Source of the DNA: Chondrus crispus
Lineage: Eukaryota > Rhodophyta > Florideophyceae > Gigartinales > Gigartinaceae
Length of the DNA stretch: 62,542 bases
Assembly (NCBI RefSeq): GCF_000350225.1
Contig: NW_005179188.1
Coordinates: forward strand, 58,920 to 121,461
Direction: 5' to 3'
The position numbers and the translations under genes were made by a program. Below, piece after piece: positions 31,123-42,761 of this stretch (the first letter of the stretch is position 1; each line of letters begins with the position of its first letter). The notes beneath the pieces are model-generated. The model did not search any database, was not told the origin of the DNA, and saw only the letters and a program-made list of their open reading frames with translations.

Positions 31123-33621
31123 GCTGACGGGCGAGACACTTCCCTCGTGATAGCTTGTCGCATCTCTATTCTGCCTGCGTGACGCTGAATTTGCGACCTC
31201 GTCATGTCGCCTTTGATTCGTAAATTGAATTTTCCTGCGTGCTCCTTCGTCCCTTCGTTTCCTCCTCTTTTTCTCATTGATGCCCACCCCGTCATAATCA
31301 CGGTGGCACCCTTATACCTCCTTCCTCCTTCTCTTCACCTCGCTACTTCCTCCTCTTTTTCTCTCTCTTTTTTTTGTTCTCTTCGTGCCGTCACTGCGGT
31401 CGTACCCCTCTTTTCACCAACTTCCTCCTCTTTTACATTTTCAATTTTCCCTCTCCTGATTCCCCTATGTTTCCTTCTCTTCAATCCCTCCTCTTTATCC
31501 TTGGCAATTTTCCTTCCTCTTTTCATGCGCCCTTTTTACCTCTTCAGGTTCCTCGCTTACCTCCTCTTTTCCCTGGTCGGGCGTACTGTCGCGGGAAGCC
31601 CTTGTTTTCTCCAGATCGAGCAGGTGGGGAAAGCTTGTTAAATCATGAGTTGGTTTGTTCCAGCTGACGTGCTCGACCCGCAAAAATCTTAAAACAAAGT
31701 TTCTCCGTTTGATCTCAAACGCCCGAACTGTCAGTGCGATAGAATCCCCGTTCTCACTAGGAGTTCTCTTTCAGTCAACGCCACTCTTCCCCGTGGCCGT
31801 CGATCCAACCTCCACCTGACGCCCTCCATAATGTGAGGACACACGTCGCGCGACGTTGTTCTCCGACCCTTATTATCTCCTCCTTGGCTTGCCATGAACG
31901 GCGAGGAACCCACGATGGACGCGCCTCGTCTCGTGATCGGGAAAGGGCCTCTTTCCGTTCAAACATCCAAATGAATTTGATATCAGGTAACGCCACTATC
32001 GGCGTATCGGTGGCGAGGGAGCTGGAGTATCATTCTACAACTGTGTCCTTGAGGAAAAGGATCATGAGAATTTGATAGCCTTAGAAAAGTCATCGTCCTC
32101 GTCAGTGCCAATCGCAACTTCTTCGCTCTGGTCACGGGGTACTGCGTCTTCGTCTGAAGACTTGACAAGTGATGCGCTCTTTCTCAATCGGGTGCCTCGC
32201 TGTCTCCACTCTTGTAGCTATCCGTCATTTTCACGGGCACCCCCTTAGAAACCGACTTTTCGAAGAATTGGGAGTGGACGTGCAGCGGTGGAAAATGTCC
32301 AGTTGTCGCTGTCCCCTGGGAAAAGACCTCACTCGTTTCTTTCACGGCGGTCTCCGGTGGTTACACCGCCTTCACCGAATAAAATCCCTTGATGCTCCCA
32401 TGTCGTCTGCTCTTTCCCTCGCATGGGCTTCCACAAAATCCACACAATCCGCTCTCTCCCACGTTGCCACTCCACGCTCGGCGCCCCCTCACGCTTCACC
32501 AGCTCGTCGTGCGATCTCCTCTCAGCCCCTATCGCTTCGGTCAGACAAGAATTGTCCATCGGCATCACGGATCATATTGAGCCTATGCGAAGCGTCGATC
32601 TTGATCCCGCCAGCAGTTGCCTTGTCGAAAGTTCCTTGAACCAGCCTTTCGTTAGCGGTTTCAAGTGTGGCGGTTGGCGCGGTAATTTAAGAGTCTGTTG
32701 CCATTTTGAGGAACGATCGCGCTGCATTGGGAACAGCCTCTTCGATCACAACCTCGACCGCATTAAAAACCAAAAAATGTGCTTGCACACGTTGCCACGT
32801 GTGTCCGCCGACTTCGTGACAAAATACGTCTTCCGATCGAGCATGTCAGCTGCATTTCACTGCGGAGTCAAGGACGCCCTTCGCCCTTCGACCACCCGTC
32901 TACGCCCTACGACCGGTTCATTACTCACGAAGGATCTCTTCATCATATCCCTCGGGTCCGGTACGTCTGTAGATTCCCTCATCGCTTCTCGTACTGCGGC
33001 ATTTCTCTTGACCCCATGAGTCTTCGTCGGTGTTTTCTGCAAGCCGGAACTACTTCATGCGCTTTCCCAGTGCTTGAGCGGCATACTACCGACCACCGCA
33101 TCCTGCCTCTTTCGTCTCCAAATTGCTCCCCTTACCGTTCCAACCTTTTTCTTCCTCTTCCTCGCAGTGTACGCGTCCCGAAATCCTCCTCTTCATGTAG
33201 CCCGGCATGCTCATTCTCGAGTTCTCCCTCTGATTACCATTGTCGTCCCTTCGATCCCGGGGTCACACACCTCTGTCTTCCTTCTACATCCTCTTACTTG
33301 CAGTTCAAGTCTCCCTTTTCCTCCTCTTTTCACTGCGTGCGTTCTCTCCCAGTTTTGTTACCTCCCGACGGATCACAAATATAGGAGTGCTGTTAGCCTC
33401 CTGTCTGTCCCTCATTTCCCATTAATCCTCGCGAGCTAGCTTCGATCCCTCATCAAGGAAACATTGACTCCCCCGGAGTCTCAGAAGTGGTCCGCTTTTT
33501 TTCTTTCGGACAACATCGCCTCGTTGCGTTCAGACTGTAAAGTCCAAGAAAACGGGCAGGGTTTCACAATTCTTCTTCGTTTCTTCGTATCGTTTTTGGT
33601 TCGACAGAGCGGCATCGCCGC
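31123..33621. other. G2 3' region, pyrimidine-rich on the plus strand
   Basis: About 2.5 kb rich in CT runs (for example 31320-31530 and 33150-33350), so the G2 RNA is purine-rich here. Many short frames are open because of this composition; none has a motif. No gene supported. Confidence 0.5.
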
Positions 33622-34440
33622 CTACCTCGCCTCCGTCACGGTCTGCAGTTGATCTTCTCGTTCCTCAAACAGTACTTGGCATTTTCCTCGTCGTTCCTTT
33701 CTCCTCCTTTCTGATCCTGCTTGTCGGCCGTGCGGTCGGGGATCGTTTCCTGCGTCATTAAAGTAACATAACAAAATATGACATGACAACAAAATGAAGT
33801 AAATCGGACGTAAGAGTCGCAAAGGCATCAGCGCGATGCAAAAAAAAGTAAACGTGTAAATCGCGGTAACAGACACACAGGAGAGGGGGAGAAACGCAGC
33901 GTCGGTTGCTTGTGACAAAAATATGTTCGCCGTTGAGTTAGTCGCGACCAGTGGCTCTACCGCAGCATCCCAGTTGGATAGCTTCCCCTTTTCGCTGTTT
34001 CTCCTTCTCAACCCCCACCGGTTATTAACTCTCCTCTTCATACAGTAATCCTCTTTTTTTTCTCCTTGTCCTTCTAGAATGACGGGAGAGTTTGACTGCG
34101 GGCTCTCCATGATTGTGCCTCGCGGTCTTGTTGATCGAAGTCCGCGATACGCGGTGGCGTCGTCATCGTCCTGCAACCACAAAGAGAAATAAAATAAAAT
34201 ATCTATCAAAACAAAAACAAGAAAACAAAGGAACAAAGAAAACAAGGGAACGGAAGGGAGGTTATGGTAGGTAAGTGTCAAACAGGTCGCTCTGGAAAAT
34301 GGGACTGTGGGTGAGCGTTGACATCGGTCGCGCGGGGTCCTTCGTAGCAGCGGTCTTTTGACAGTAGTCCATATGGACGGATTTTCTTGCTCGTCGAGCC
34401 TGGGCAGGGTGTTAGGAGTGAGTGTGACGATCAGCGTCAT
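33622..34440 (-). other. Sense-strand ORF after G2 pol with hydrophobic segments, doubtful
   Basis: A 272-codon minus-strand frame between the pol stop and the 3' LTR. It has two long hydrophobic stretches (about residues 62-88, SLFLCFLVFVLIDILFYFSL; and about 180-225, with FFCIALMPLRLLRPIYFILL) separated by a charged region. An ORF with membrane segments after pol is where env-like genes sit in some gypsy elements, but I see no signal peptide, cysteine pattern or cleavage site. The T-rich composition of this strand could create hydrophobic codons by chance. Confidence 0.25.
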
Positions 34441-34751
34441 GTGAGGTCGGGTGAGGGTTGGCTGCGGAGCGACTTAGAATAGTTATGTCGCCGACTGTGG
34501 TAAACGACCACCATTTCGCGTGCGTACTGCAGCTGCCGTAATTTTTCCTGCTTTTTGATTATAATTTCACAGCATGGCTGGAACCGACTTCTCACTTGTG
34601 TCGCCCGTTCAGCGGGTTGTTGTTGACACGCTTATATATGTATATATATTTTGATTTCATCATCCCCCACGCGGGCGGACCGTCCGTTCGAAACGTCATT
34701 TCTTGTGCGTACCGTGATGAGGCGTGTGTGTTTTCCGAGAGGCTCAATGCC
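34441..34751. other. Spacer between the hydrophobic ORF and G2 pol stop
   Basis: About 310 bp with an AT-rich patch including TATATATGTATATATA (34633-34648). No gene recognised. Confidence 0.4.
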
Positions 34752-37700
34752 TCATCCAAGGATACAGTCTCGCTTCTCTGCCTTGCTCTTCTTTCCTTCA
34801 AACTCCTTATCTGCGAACCTCGTAGATGCGTTCCTTCCTCGAAGTTCTGACCTCTCTGTTGTCTCTAACCTACTAATTCTATTCACGATGGCTATCCTGG
34901 TTGTGCGTGCGACGCTTGCGTGGGTAAGGGCAGCCTTTTCCTTCGGTAAATAGGTGACTACCGCGCTGCGGGGGATCTGCTCAATAGGTTCCCACGTCGC
35001 GTCCTCGATGGTATACCCATACCACCTCACTTTGAGAATTAATTTCTCCTCGTCGTAGCCGTGGTCCACGATCTTGTCGATCACATACTCCTGACTCTCG
35101 GCTTCTTCTCCCTGCGTGTCCAACTGTCCTTCCCCCTTCCGAAGATCTTTCAACTCATCCTCTTCTCTGGACTTTCCGAAATCGCGTGGGTCTGGAGGTG
35201 TCTCCGCGGTCGGCGTTTGACCAACTAAATTATCCTGGTCTCCCGTCGTAGGCGTACGGGTGTGAGGACGTTCCTCGTCCTCCATTACCTCTCCTTCTTC
35301 GTTTAGCTCCGGCTCTCCCAGGAACTGTAGCGCTCGACGTAGGCCAGTTATCGGCGCATAGTCCATCGGGCTTGGGGCTAACTCCACCCTGTCTCGCGAT
35401 ACGCGTTCCTCCTGATCGCCAATGGCAATGACTACCGTATGTTGATCCGATCTTTTAACCTGATAAGGTCCTGTGGCGACTTGTGCCAGCTTGTGTTTTG
35501 GTTCGCCAGCCGTGCCCTGTTCCTTCCGGAGGAACACGTAGGACCCCTGCGGGACCTCATACTTCGACTTGCGGAGCCTTGCGTCGAAATTTCGCTTGTA
35601 GCGCGCTTGTTCTTTCCGCAAGCTCTTACCAGCGCCTTTCATCAGGCTTTCCAACCACGACTGCCATTTCAGGTAGTACGCTCGATTCGAGCTAAATCCT
35701 TCCAAACTTGGCTGTGCTTGTAACGCAATGCTTCTCGGCGCCCGAGCTAACACCAGCTCGAAGGGCGCAAGGTTCGTAGTTCGATGAACTTGCGTGTTGT
35801 ATGCGAACGTCACGGCGTCGCTAAATAGGTCCCAGTCCTTGGGATGTTCTCCAACATATTTTCGCAACGCGGAAGTCAGCGTGCGGTTAAACCTCTCAAC
35901 TTGGCCGTTGGCTTGCGGGTGGTACGTAGTCGTGAACACATGACGTATGCCGAGAATTCGACAGACGTTCTGAAAGAACCGGGCCGTGAACTGTGTTCCA
36001 TTGTCGGACAGCAGCTTGACCGGCGGTCCGTACACGAATACCCAATGGTGAACGAAGGCTTGTGCGATATGCGCAGCTGATATCTTCTTCAACGGTACGG
36101 TTCGTACCAGTTTCGAGTATCGATTGCTGATCACGAGAATATACCGATGTCCTCGTTTAGTTGTAATTAGCTCGCCGAGGATGTCGATGGCGACAAACTC
36201 CAGCGGAGCTTTGGGCGTGAACAGCTTCATCTCCTTCGTGTTTCTTCTTAACTTCACCCTTTCCCGCGCACATGCGGCGCAATTCTCCGCGACTGCATAG
36301 CAATCTAGGGCCATCGTAGGCCAATAAAAATATCTTCTCAATGTCTTGTAAAGTTTCCTGCCTCTCGGGTGGCCTGCTAATTTTGCATAGTGGCTCAACC
36401 CTAGGACGCGGTCCCTTAACGATTGTGGTATCACCACTTGTACTAACTCCGCCGCGGTACGGCATAGAGTTCCTTCGAGTTCCTCGGTTTCCATGCTGAA
36501 CGTTGTCACCTTTCCGGCGTCCATTTCTTCCTTGATGCAGTTGCAGAAGGAGTCGACGGCTTGCTCGCGAATGAGCTCCTCCGGAGTGACAGCTTGGAAT
36601 TGATCGAGGCGCTCAGGGGCGGTCCCCCCCTCAAGAGCGAGGATGTCGTCTAACGCGTCGAAACTGTCCTCGTCCTCCACTGTACCCTCGGCCGGTTCGG
36701 CCATAAAGCATGGGATTTCGTCGTCCATTTCGTCGACGGTTTCTCCAGCGGTCCGTAATCTTGACAGGGCATCGGCTTGGCTGTTCGCCTTGCCCTTCTT
36801 ATACTTGATTTCGAAATCAAATTCCGAGAGGCGGAGCCTCCGTCGGATTAATCTCCCGCTGGGGTCGGTTACGTTCATCAACCACCTCAATGAGGCATGG
36901 TCGGTATGCACGATGAAGTGCTCGCCATATAGATATGGTCTTAAAGTCTGTACGGCCCAAATTACCGCTAGGCATTCTTTTTCTGATACAGAATAGTTTC
37001 TCTCGGCTACGGCTAACGTTCTTGAAAAGAACCCGATGGGTTTACGTTGCGCATCCGGATGCGTTTGAAATAATGCAGCGCCGATTTGATAGTGGCTTGC
37101 ATCGATGTCTACCGAGTATGGTAGGTCCTTCTTCGGCAGCGCCAACACCGGTGGCGCCAAGATTGCGTCTTTGAGCTTATGAAAAGCTTTTTCGCATGGT
37201 TCGTCGAATCTTTCCAGCTGGACCGGTTGTCCTTTCTTCAGTAGTTGGTTTAGAGGATGCGCAATTTTCGCATACTGCGGAACGAATCTGCGGTAGACAT
37301 TACAAAGTCCCAAGGAGCTCCTGAGCTCGGTCTGCGTTTGAGGGTACCTCACTTGTTCCAATGCGGCGGTTCGTGCGGCGTCAACTTCCAATGTACCTGA
37401 CCGAACGACATGGCCCAGGTACTTGATCTTTTCGACGAAAAATTCGCACTTGCGAAGCTTGAGCTTCACACCTGCCTTCTCCAATACAGAAAGTATTTCA
37501 TCCACGTGCACGATGTGCTCCTCCCACGACTTGCTAAAAATTATTATGTCATCCAGATAAACCAAACAGCACTTCCAACGGAACGGAGAGAGCAGGATAT
37601 CCATTGCTCTCTGAAACGTCGCTGGCGCTTTAGTTAGCCCGAAGGGCATTCTTGAGAAGCGATACAGACCTGAGTGACACGAAAACGCGGTCTTGTCGCG

Positions 37701-38084
37701 GTTGCACTCAGGGATAGGCATCTGCCAATATCCCGAGATCGCGTCCAACGCGGAGAAAACGTTGGTGTCACCAAGCGAGTCCAGGCACTCATCCATGCGC
37801 GGTAAAGGGTACGTGTCCTTTACCGTTACCGCGTTTAACCTGCGATAGTCTACGCAAAAGCGCATCGATCCGTCCGGCTTCGGCACTAATAAAACGGGCG
37901 ACGCCCATTCTGACTGCGCCGGTTCGATGACTCCTGCTTCTAACATCTTCTGTACTTCTGCATCTTCTACTTCGCGGGCTCTAGGCCCGGCCCGATACGG
38001 GGCTTGCGCAATTGGCCTTGTATCGGGGGCCAGGTCAATCTGGTGGACCGTGGTGTTGATCTCACCAAGGGTCCCATCCCACAT
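34752..38084 (-). CDS. G2 RT, RNase H, integrase and chromodomain, intact frame
   Basis: A 1,110-codon stop-free frame. RT: EWASPVLLVPKPDGSMRFCV, ALDAISGYWQMP, PFGLTKAPATFQ and catalytic CLVYLDDIIIF. RNase H: SVDIDASHYQIG, SEKECLAVIWA, HTDHASLRWLM, QADALSRL. Integrase: a His2-Cys2 region ending CAACARE, then AIDILGEL, LLSDNGTQFT and HPQANGQVERFNR (DDE). Near the C-terminus is a chromodomain (YVIDKIVDHGYDEEKLILKV then RWYGYTIEDATWEP), after an acidic Pro/Thr-rich linker. The first Met is inside the RT lead-in; the upstream protease lies in another frame, so one indel near 38080 separates them. All catalytic residues seem present. Confidence 0.95.
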   Translation of the reverse strand: MWDGTLGEINTTVHQIDLAPDTRPIAQAPYRAGPRAREVEDAEVQKMLEAGVIEPAQSEWASPVLLVPKPDGSMRFCVDYRRLNAVTVKDTYPLPRMDECLDSLGDTNVFSALDAISGYWQMPIPECNRDKTAFSCHSGLYRFSRMPFGLTKAPATFQRAMDILLSPFRWKCCLVYLDDIIIFSKSWEEHIVHVDEILSVLEKAGVKLKLRKCEFFVEKIKYLGHVVRSGTLEVDAARTAALEQVRYPQTQTELRSSLGLCNVYRRFVPQYAKIAHPLNQLLKKGQPVQLERFDEPCEKAFHKLKDAILAPPVLALPKKDLPYSVDIDASHYQIGAALFQTHPDAQRKPIGFFSRTLAVAERNYSVSEKECLAVIWAVQTLRPYLYGEHFIVHTDHASLRWLMNVTDPSGRLIRRRLRLSEFDFEIKYKKGKANSQADALSRLRTAGETVDEMDDEIPCFMAEPAEGTVEDEDSFDALDDILALEGGTAPERLDQFQAVTPEELIREQAVDSFCNCIKEEMDAGKVTTFSMETEELEGTLCRTAAELVQVVIPQSLRDRVLGLSHYAKLAGHPRGRKLYKTLRRYFYWPTMALDCYAVAENCAACARERVKLRRNTKEMKLFTPKAPLEFVAIDILGELITTKRGHRYILVISNRYSKLVRTVPLKKISAAHIAQAFVHHWVFVYGPPVKLLSDNGTQFTARFFQNVCRILGIRHVFTTTYHPQANGQVERFNRTLTSALRKYVGEHPKDWDLFSDAVTFAYNTQVHRTTNLAPFELVLARAPRSIALQAQPSLEGFSSNRAYYLKWQSWLESLMKGAGKSLRKEQARYKRNFDARLRKSKYEVPQGSYVFLRKEQGTAGEPKHKLAQVATGPYQVKRSDQHTVVIAIGDQEERVSRDRVELAPSPMDYAPITGLRRALQFLGEPELNEEGEVMEDEERPHTRTPTTGDQDNLVGQTPTAETPPDPRDFGKSREEDELKDLRKGEGQLDTQGEEAESQEYVIDKIVDHGYDEEKLILKVRWYGYTIEDATWEPIEQIPRSAVVTYLPKEKAALTHASVARTTRIAIVNRISRLETTERSELRGRNASTRFADKEFEGKKSKAEKRDCILG

Positions 38085-39790
38085 GCGGGAATATTTTTTA
38101 ACATCGGACGGAATCTTTCGCGCAGCCGGTCCGGCACGTGGCTCAGGTCGAGTTCCTCCACGTCCGGCGGGGGAGGCTCAATCCGCCGCTCCGGCTTCGT
38201 AGTTGCCGTCGCGGAGAGCCTTTCCTCCCGTTCTCCTTGCTGGTCCTCGCGATCTTGTTCCGACGGTTCGCATCTTCTCTCGCCCGTAGGCGGCGGGGTA
38301 GAATTAGTAAATTTTTCCTCATGCCTTCCTTGAATTCCAAGTACCTCACCAATGGTGGAATTGCTCTTGAATACGGCCCTCGGGTGCGGTAGTAGTTCCG
38401 CCACCACTTGAACCTTTTGAACCCTGACAGGGTAGTTCCTAAAATTCGCTACAAGCAATCTAAAAGGTTTGTCAGGCTCAACTTGAACTACACCGTTGGT
38501 GCTTACCAGTCCGTGCTTGTCGTATAGGGGTGCGTAGGGTTGAACGACGACCAAGCCAGTCCTCTTGGAGGTGCATTCGACCATGCGTTGCGTCCCTGGC
38601 TCAATGGTCGTGGCTCTTGCCACCTTCACCCTGGGGGAAACTCGCTCCCCTTTTGCATCGGTTTCGCCCTCTCCGGGGACCAGATGCTTCTTCAATTTTC
38701 TCGCCGAGAACCGCCTTACGATCGGAACCTCCGAGAAATCCGCCAACTCAACTGTCCTCTTCCGCGGATAGATAGCCTCCACGAACCTATCGCAATAGTC
38801 CGCTCCTAAAATCAGCGGTACCGGGAGCTTCTCGCACACAATAAAATCGGCAGCAGCCACAAATCGTCCAAGTCTTACAGGCATCTTGATGGTTCCGAGA
38901 GTCTGCAGTGGCCTGTTGTTCGCGTCGCCCATGTCTTGGGTCGGTCCGTAGGACACTAGAGATTCCATTCCAGTCGGGAGTTCCGATTTTCGCACAAGGT
39001 TTGGTCCCGCGCCGGTGTCTAATACAGGCAACACCCGGCTCATCAATCCGACTGTTTGTCCAGTGTCCGCGTAAACTTTGTAGTTTTTTCGCGCAAGAAC
39101 CAAAATCTTCTCGGGACACTCCCTTCGCTTAACCCTGTACCAGGGTCTTCGAACTTCTTCCAGCGGATGATCTCGGGCTCGGCTCAAAATTTTCTTGACT
39201 TGAGCTGGCCCTTTGGGCTTATCCGCCAATCCAACAACCTCCTCATCGGGGCCTGATTTTTCCCTTAGAGACGGGGAATGGGGCTGAGCCCCGGGCACAG
39301 TACGTCGACCCTGTGCCTCTCGCGGCTCATGCGAGATTCCCCTCTCTAGTTTTCCTGCCGCTGCGGGGTCCTTCTCACGTCCGACGACGCGGGCCCCGCG
39401 GCGGGCCCTCTGAAGGGTTGGCTCGGCCTCGGCGTTGAAGCACTCGGCGTGCTCGCCGTCTGCGAATCGAACCAATTCTTGACCTTCAGGTAACTTTTCG
39501 ATGGTATCCCTAACCTCTCCATCGGAGACAACGCCTCATAATTTTCCAAAACTCGGTGCATTTCCCGGAGGGAAAGAATGCACGTTGGCGCGGCGTGTCT
39601 TTTCGTAACAATGATAGCACACCAGTCCGTGCGTCTTGACGGGATATTGCGGCCTAGGTCCTCCGCGGGCCGGCGGCCTTCCTTGGCGTTGCGGCCTTCC
39701 CATCCAGCCTGGCCTTCGAAACGTCGTACCCTTGTCTTCCATCGGAATGCCCGGCGCCGGCGTGTGGCCGCGCCCCCGAAATATCATCAC
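37967..39790 (-). pseudogene. G2 Gag zinc knuckle region and protease
   Basis: One minus-strand frame with a single in-frame TGA (39536-39538). Before the stop is an Arg/Gly-rich segment and a partial knuckle (VCYHCYEKTRRANVH). After it comes the retropepsin core LPVLDTGAGPNLVRKSEL and the second turn PLILGADYCDRF, then an acidic Pro/Glu-rich linker and the start of the RT lead-in. The protease has the normal DTGA motif, unlike elements A and B. A frameshift near 38080 separates it from the RT frame. The protease would process Gag-Pol. Confidence 0.8.
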
Positions 39791-39981
39791 GGGATCCGTG
39801 GGCTCTGAAAACGACTCCGTCGTGTATGTGGGCGTCGGTAAAGTTGACGACCCGCTTGCCCCGTGGTCCTCTTGTCCGTAGCCCTCCGATGGCTCAATAA
39901 CTCGCCTTCGGCTACCAATGCTCCCTCATAATTATTTTCGCTGCTTCCGTGCGCACTGCGCTCATCTGACGCAGAAATTGA

Positions 39982-41628
39982 CTATGGTAAATGGACGGCG
40001 GCATGACTTTTGCGATCGGGATAAGAAGCTCTCGGCTTCTTACCCGCCCTGATCGTCGACGGCGTCTGAATCGTGACCTTCTTGGTCTTCTTGTCTTTAG
40101 TGCGGCTCGCCGAGCCATGCGCCTTCGCGTAATTAACTAGTCTCAAAAACGAAACGTCCCGATTTTCTTGTCGGTATTGAGATACCATCGGCTTGATACT
40201 CGAATCGAGTCCTTCAATAAACATCGTCATTTGTTCTTCCATCGAATATACGTTTCCACATCGATTGCTTGCGTCCGTCAGACGGATATAAAATTCCATC
40301 TCGTCTTCAGACGGTCTTTGCTGAACTTCTCGCAATGCGAGCACGGCTTGACGGATGGCCTCGTCGGTTGCCAAACTCCTCAACAACCACTGTACGGCCT
40401 CCGGCCAAACGGATACCTTTCCGTGGTGGGACTCGGCCGTCTGAGACACCGAAGTGTACTGTCTCAAGGCCATGCCGCTTAGAAATTCGGGCAACAAGCG
40501 GATCGCTTGCCCCTCGTTCATTTCTTGAGTATCAAACTCTTGAACTAATTTTGCCAAAAAATCCAACACAAGGACCCCGTCCTCACCTGTGAACGTGTTG
40601 TCCTTCTTCACCTTAGGCGGAATATCTCTCCTGATTTTTCGCACGGCGGTCCGCCGGGAACTTGACAAATATGTCTGCGGGTTCCGCAAGCGGTACGTTC
40701 GGTACGAAAGTAATTTCTTGAAGAGGTAGTTGGTCGGATTCAGCTCCTCCAACTCCTCCCATTGCGGCCCGCGTCGCGTTGCGACGTCCTCTGGCTCCGC
40801 GCCCTTGTCTCTCCGCGAGGCGGACGAAGTGATCCCGCCCCGTCTGGAGGTAATTTTCTTGCCCTGCGAAATTCCTTTTCCTTCCTCTGAACGATGTTCG
40901 GAATCGCTGGCATGGTTCGACGAACCGTTGTCACCATCTTCGGAAAGGCCATTCGACTCGGCCATTGAGTCTTGGTCCTCCGGCTTGTCACTACCGTGAC
41001 TCCTGCTCCGGCGTCGCAGATTTTTCTTCGAAGTCTTCGACTTGGAACTCCGCTGTACCGCGGCCTTGTCCTTCTTCGATCGACGGTCGCCTTCTCGACC
41101 CGTTGGGAGCGGCTCTTGCCCGGCGACCTGTTCAAGGTCCTTGAGACGATGAGCGGCGCGGTCAAACCTGTCGTCGATACTGCTTCTAAATTTACCTAAG
41201 GACTCCAAAGCTTGATTCGCGTCGCGCCTTGCGTCCTTGACTGAAATTTTCAACGAAGCTAGGACCTCCGGCTCCAGACCGTCGGTCGCCTCACCTCGCT
41301 CCTTCTCGACGAGATCCACTCGAGCCGACAGCTCTCCTGAAACGGTGTGGAACTCGGATGCTTGCAACTCCAGTTGCTTCCGGACGAGGGCTAATTCAGC
41401 CTCGAGATTTTTCGTTATCTCTTGGCGAATTTCCTCGCCCATCTTCTCGAACCTGTAGGATAGGTTATCCTTGTCGGCTTCAATCCCCGTCGGGATTTCT
41501 TGACCTTCGGGATCCGTGGCCGTGTTGGCCTGGCTTCGGGTGCGAGGACCTCGCAGGATCCTCGACGCCCTTGCCGATCCGCTCCTACTCGCGCCGGGAC
41601 TGACGTCCCCGGGGGCGCTTGTCGACAT
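39982..41628 (-). CDS. G2 Gag
   Basis: A minus-strand frame of ~548 codons from ATG 41628 (MSTSAPGD); an upstream in-frame ATG at 41805 would add a hydrophobic leader unlike other Gags here, so I prefer 41628. The N-terminal 30 residues are Ser/Arg-rich. A helical region follows, then a Lys/Arg/Ser-rich segment and the capsid-type domain (TYRLRNPQTYL, NTFTGEDGVLVLDFLAKLV, DEMEFYIRLTDASNR). It resembles the Gag of element O, which has HTFTGQDLIVVLGFLARI at the equivalent place. The TAG at 39982-39984 may be premature, because codons beyond it remain plausible and the knuckle lies further on in another frame. Confidence 0.8.
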   Translation of the reverse strand: MSTSAPGDVSPGASRSGSARASRILRGPRTRSQANTATDPEGQEIPTGIEADKDNLSYRFEKMGEEIRQEITKNLEAELALVRKQLELQASEFHTVSGELSARVDLVEKERGEATDGLEPEVLASLKISVKDARRDANQALESLGKFRSSIDDRFDRAAHRLKDLEQVAGQEPLPTGREGDRRSKKDKAAVQRSSKSKTSKKNLRRRSRSHGSDKPEDQDSMAESNGLSEDGDNGSSNHASDSEHRSEEGKGISQGKKITSRRGGITSSASRRDKGAEPEDVATRRGPQWEELEELNPTNYLFKKLLSYRTYRLRNPQTYLSSSRRTAVRKIRRDIPPKVKKDNTFTGEDGVLVLDFLAKLVQEFDTQEMNEGQAIRLLPEFLSGMALRQYTSVSQTAESHHGKVSVWPEAVQWLLRSLATDEAIRQAVLALREVQQRPSEDEMEFYIRLTDASNRCGNVYSMEEQMTMFIEGLDSSIKPMVSQYRQENRDVSFLRLVNYAKAHGSASRTKDKKTKKVTIQTPSTIRAGKKPRASYPDRKSHAAVHLP

Positions 41629-41694
41629 CGCTCGTACGAGCGAACCTACACAAAAAAAATACAAACAAAAAATAAGGGCCATTTGCGGATCTTG

Positions 41695-42643
41695 GGGTGA
41701 CAGGTGCAGCTTTTGATGCCCCTGGGGAGGTGAAGTTCTAGCCCTGGGGGTGTTTTGGGGGCGACTACCCCAATTGAGGTGGCATTGAAGGGTGACGTTC
41801 CTCATTCATCCAATTCCGAGGGTGACGTCGCCCTAAGAAAACGACATGTTGAAACATGCTGATCTTTGTCTGTGTCTATAGGGCGACATTGGATCGTTTT
41901 CTGAGATTGATGTGATTTCAGTTGGAAATATAGGGTGACTTCATATGCGAAACACCGGCAACTTTTACCCACTCTATCTACATACAATGACCTACAGTAT
42001 TTTCCATACCACGGAAGCATGTTGATGGGCGCCGGGCTCTTTGGTGCGGGTTCCGGGTCACTGGGAGACGCGGCCGCGGTGCACCATGCTAGAGGCAGGG
42101 TGAGCAAGGCGATGAAGAAGGCGCGTGAGGGCATTGCGGCGAGATGTGCGGGGGGGGAGCTGGGGAACGTAGACGCCGAAAAATGGCGGGTTCACAAGGC
42201 AGAACGTACGCCGCGTGACCGCGCGTCACCGTATGCCAGCTACTGTGGTGGGCACTGGGCGGCCTCTATAGCCACACTATATTGTTTCAGTTTTGAGAGC
42301 GCTATATCCAGCGCGAAACCGTGCGTTGGCGTGCTTTTATAAGGGTGACATTAAAACAATCATGCGTTTCTAGGGCGACTTTTCTAACATTTAGGTCTCT
42401 GCCGAAATGCCACTATGGTATACATTTTTATGGGGTGACATCCCCGAATATGAGTTTGTCGGAGGTGACTTTACGATCGTTTTTCTGTCACCCTAGAAAA
42501 CGTGCATTGTCACCCCATCAAAAGGACACCATGGACAAAACTCACCCTACTAGCAAAGCACTTTTTAGTAGTGTCGCCCTATAAAAAACCCCACCGCATT
42601 GAAATCGCCCCACGTAGATTTCACTTTGGCCGGGTGTCGCCCC
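41695..42643. repeat. G2 leader: spaced GGGTGACA-type motifs in two orientations
   Basis: The leader between gag and the primer site contains about 16 copies of GGGYGAC(A/G/T). Plus-orientation copies are near 41695, 41758, 41790, 41819, 41881, 41932, 42342, 42372, 42432 and 42461. From 42486 on the motif is inverted (GTCACCC/GTCGCCC): about 42486, 42508, 42538, 42572, 42604 and 42635. Spacing is irregular (20-60 bp, one gap of ~400 bp). Sequence between copies is unrelated, so this is not a simple tandem repeat. Confidence 0.75.
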
Positions 42644-42761
42644 AAAATCTACACTTTGACCCAAAAAATAAAAAGACTCCGTTACCCAGACCACTGTTGT
42701 AGTGCAGCTGCAGCCCGAGGCTGTAGTCGACACAATTCTAGGTCGGGTTTGCTGTAGACAA

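Noticed and set aside
31200..33440. Several plus-strand ORFs of 100-200 codons in the G2 3' region
   Set aside because: They follow the CT-rich composition, overlap each other in different frames and show no domain; kept as low-complexity sequence.
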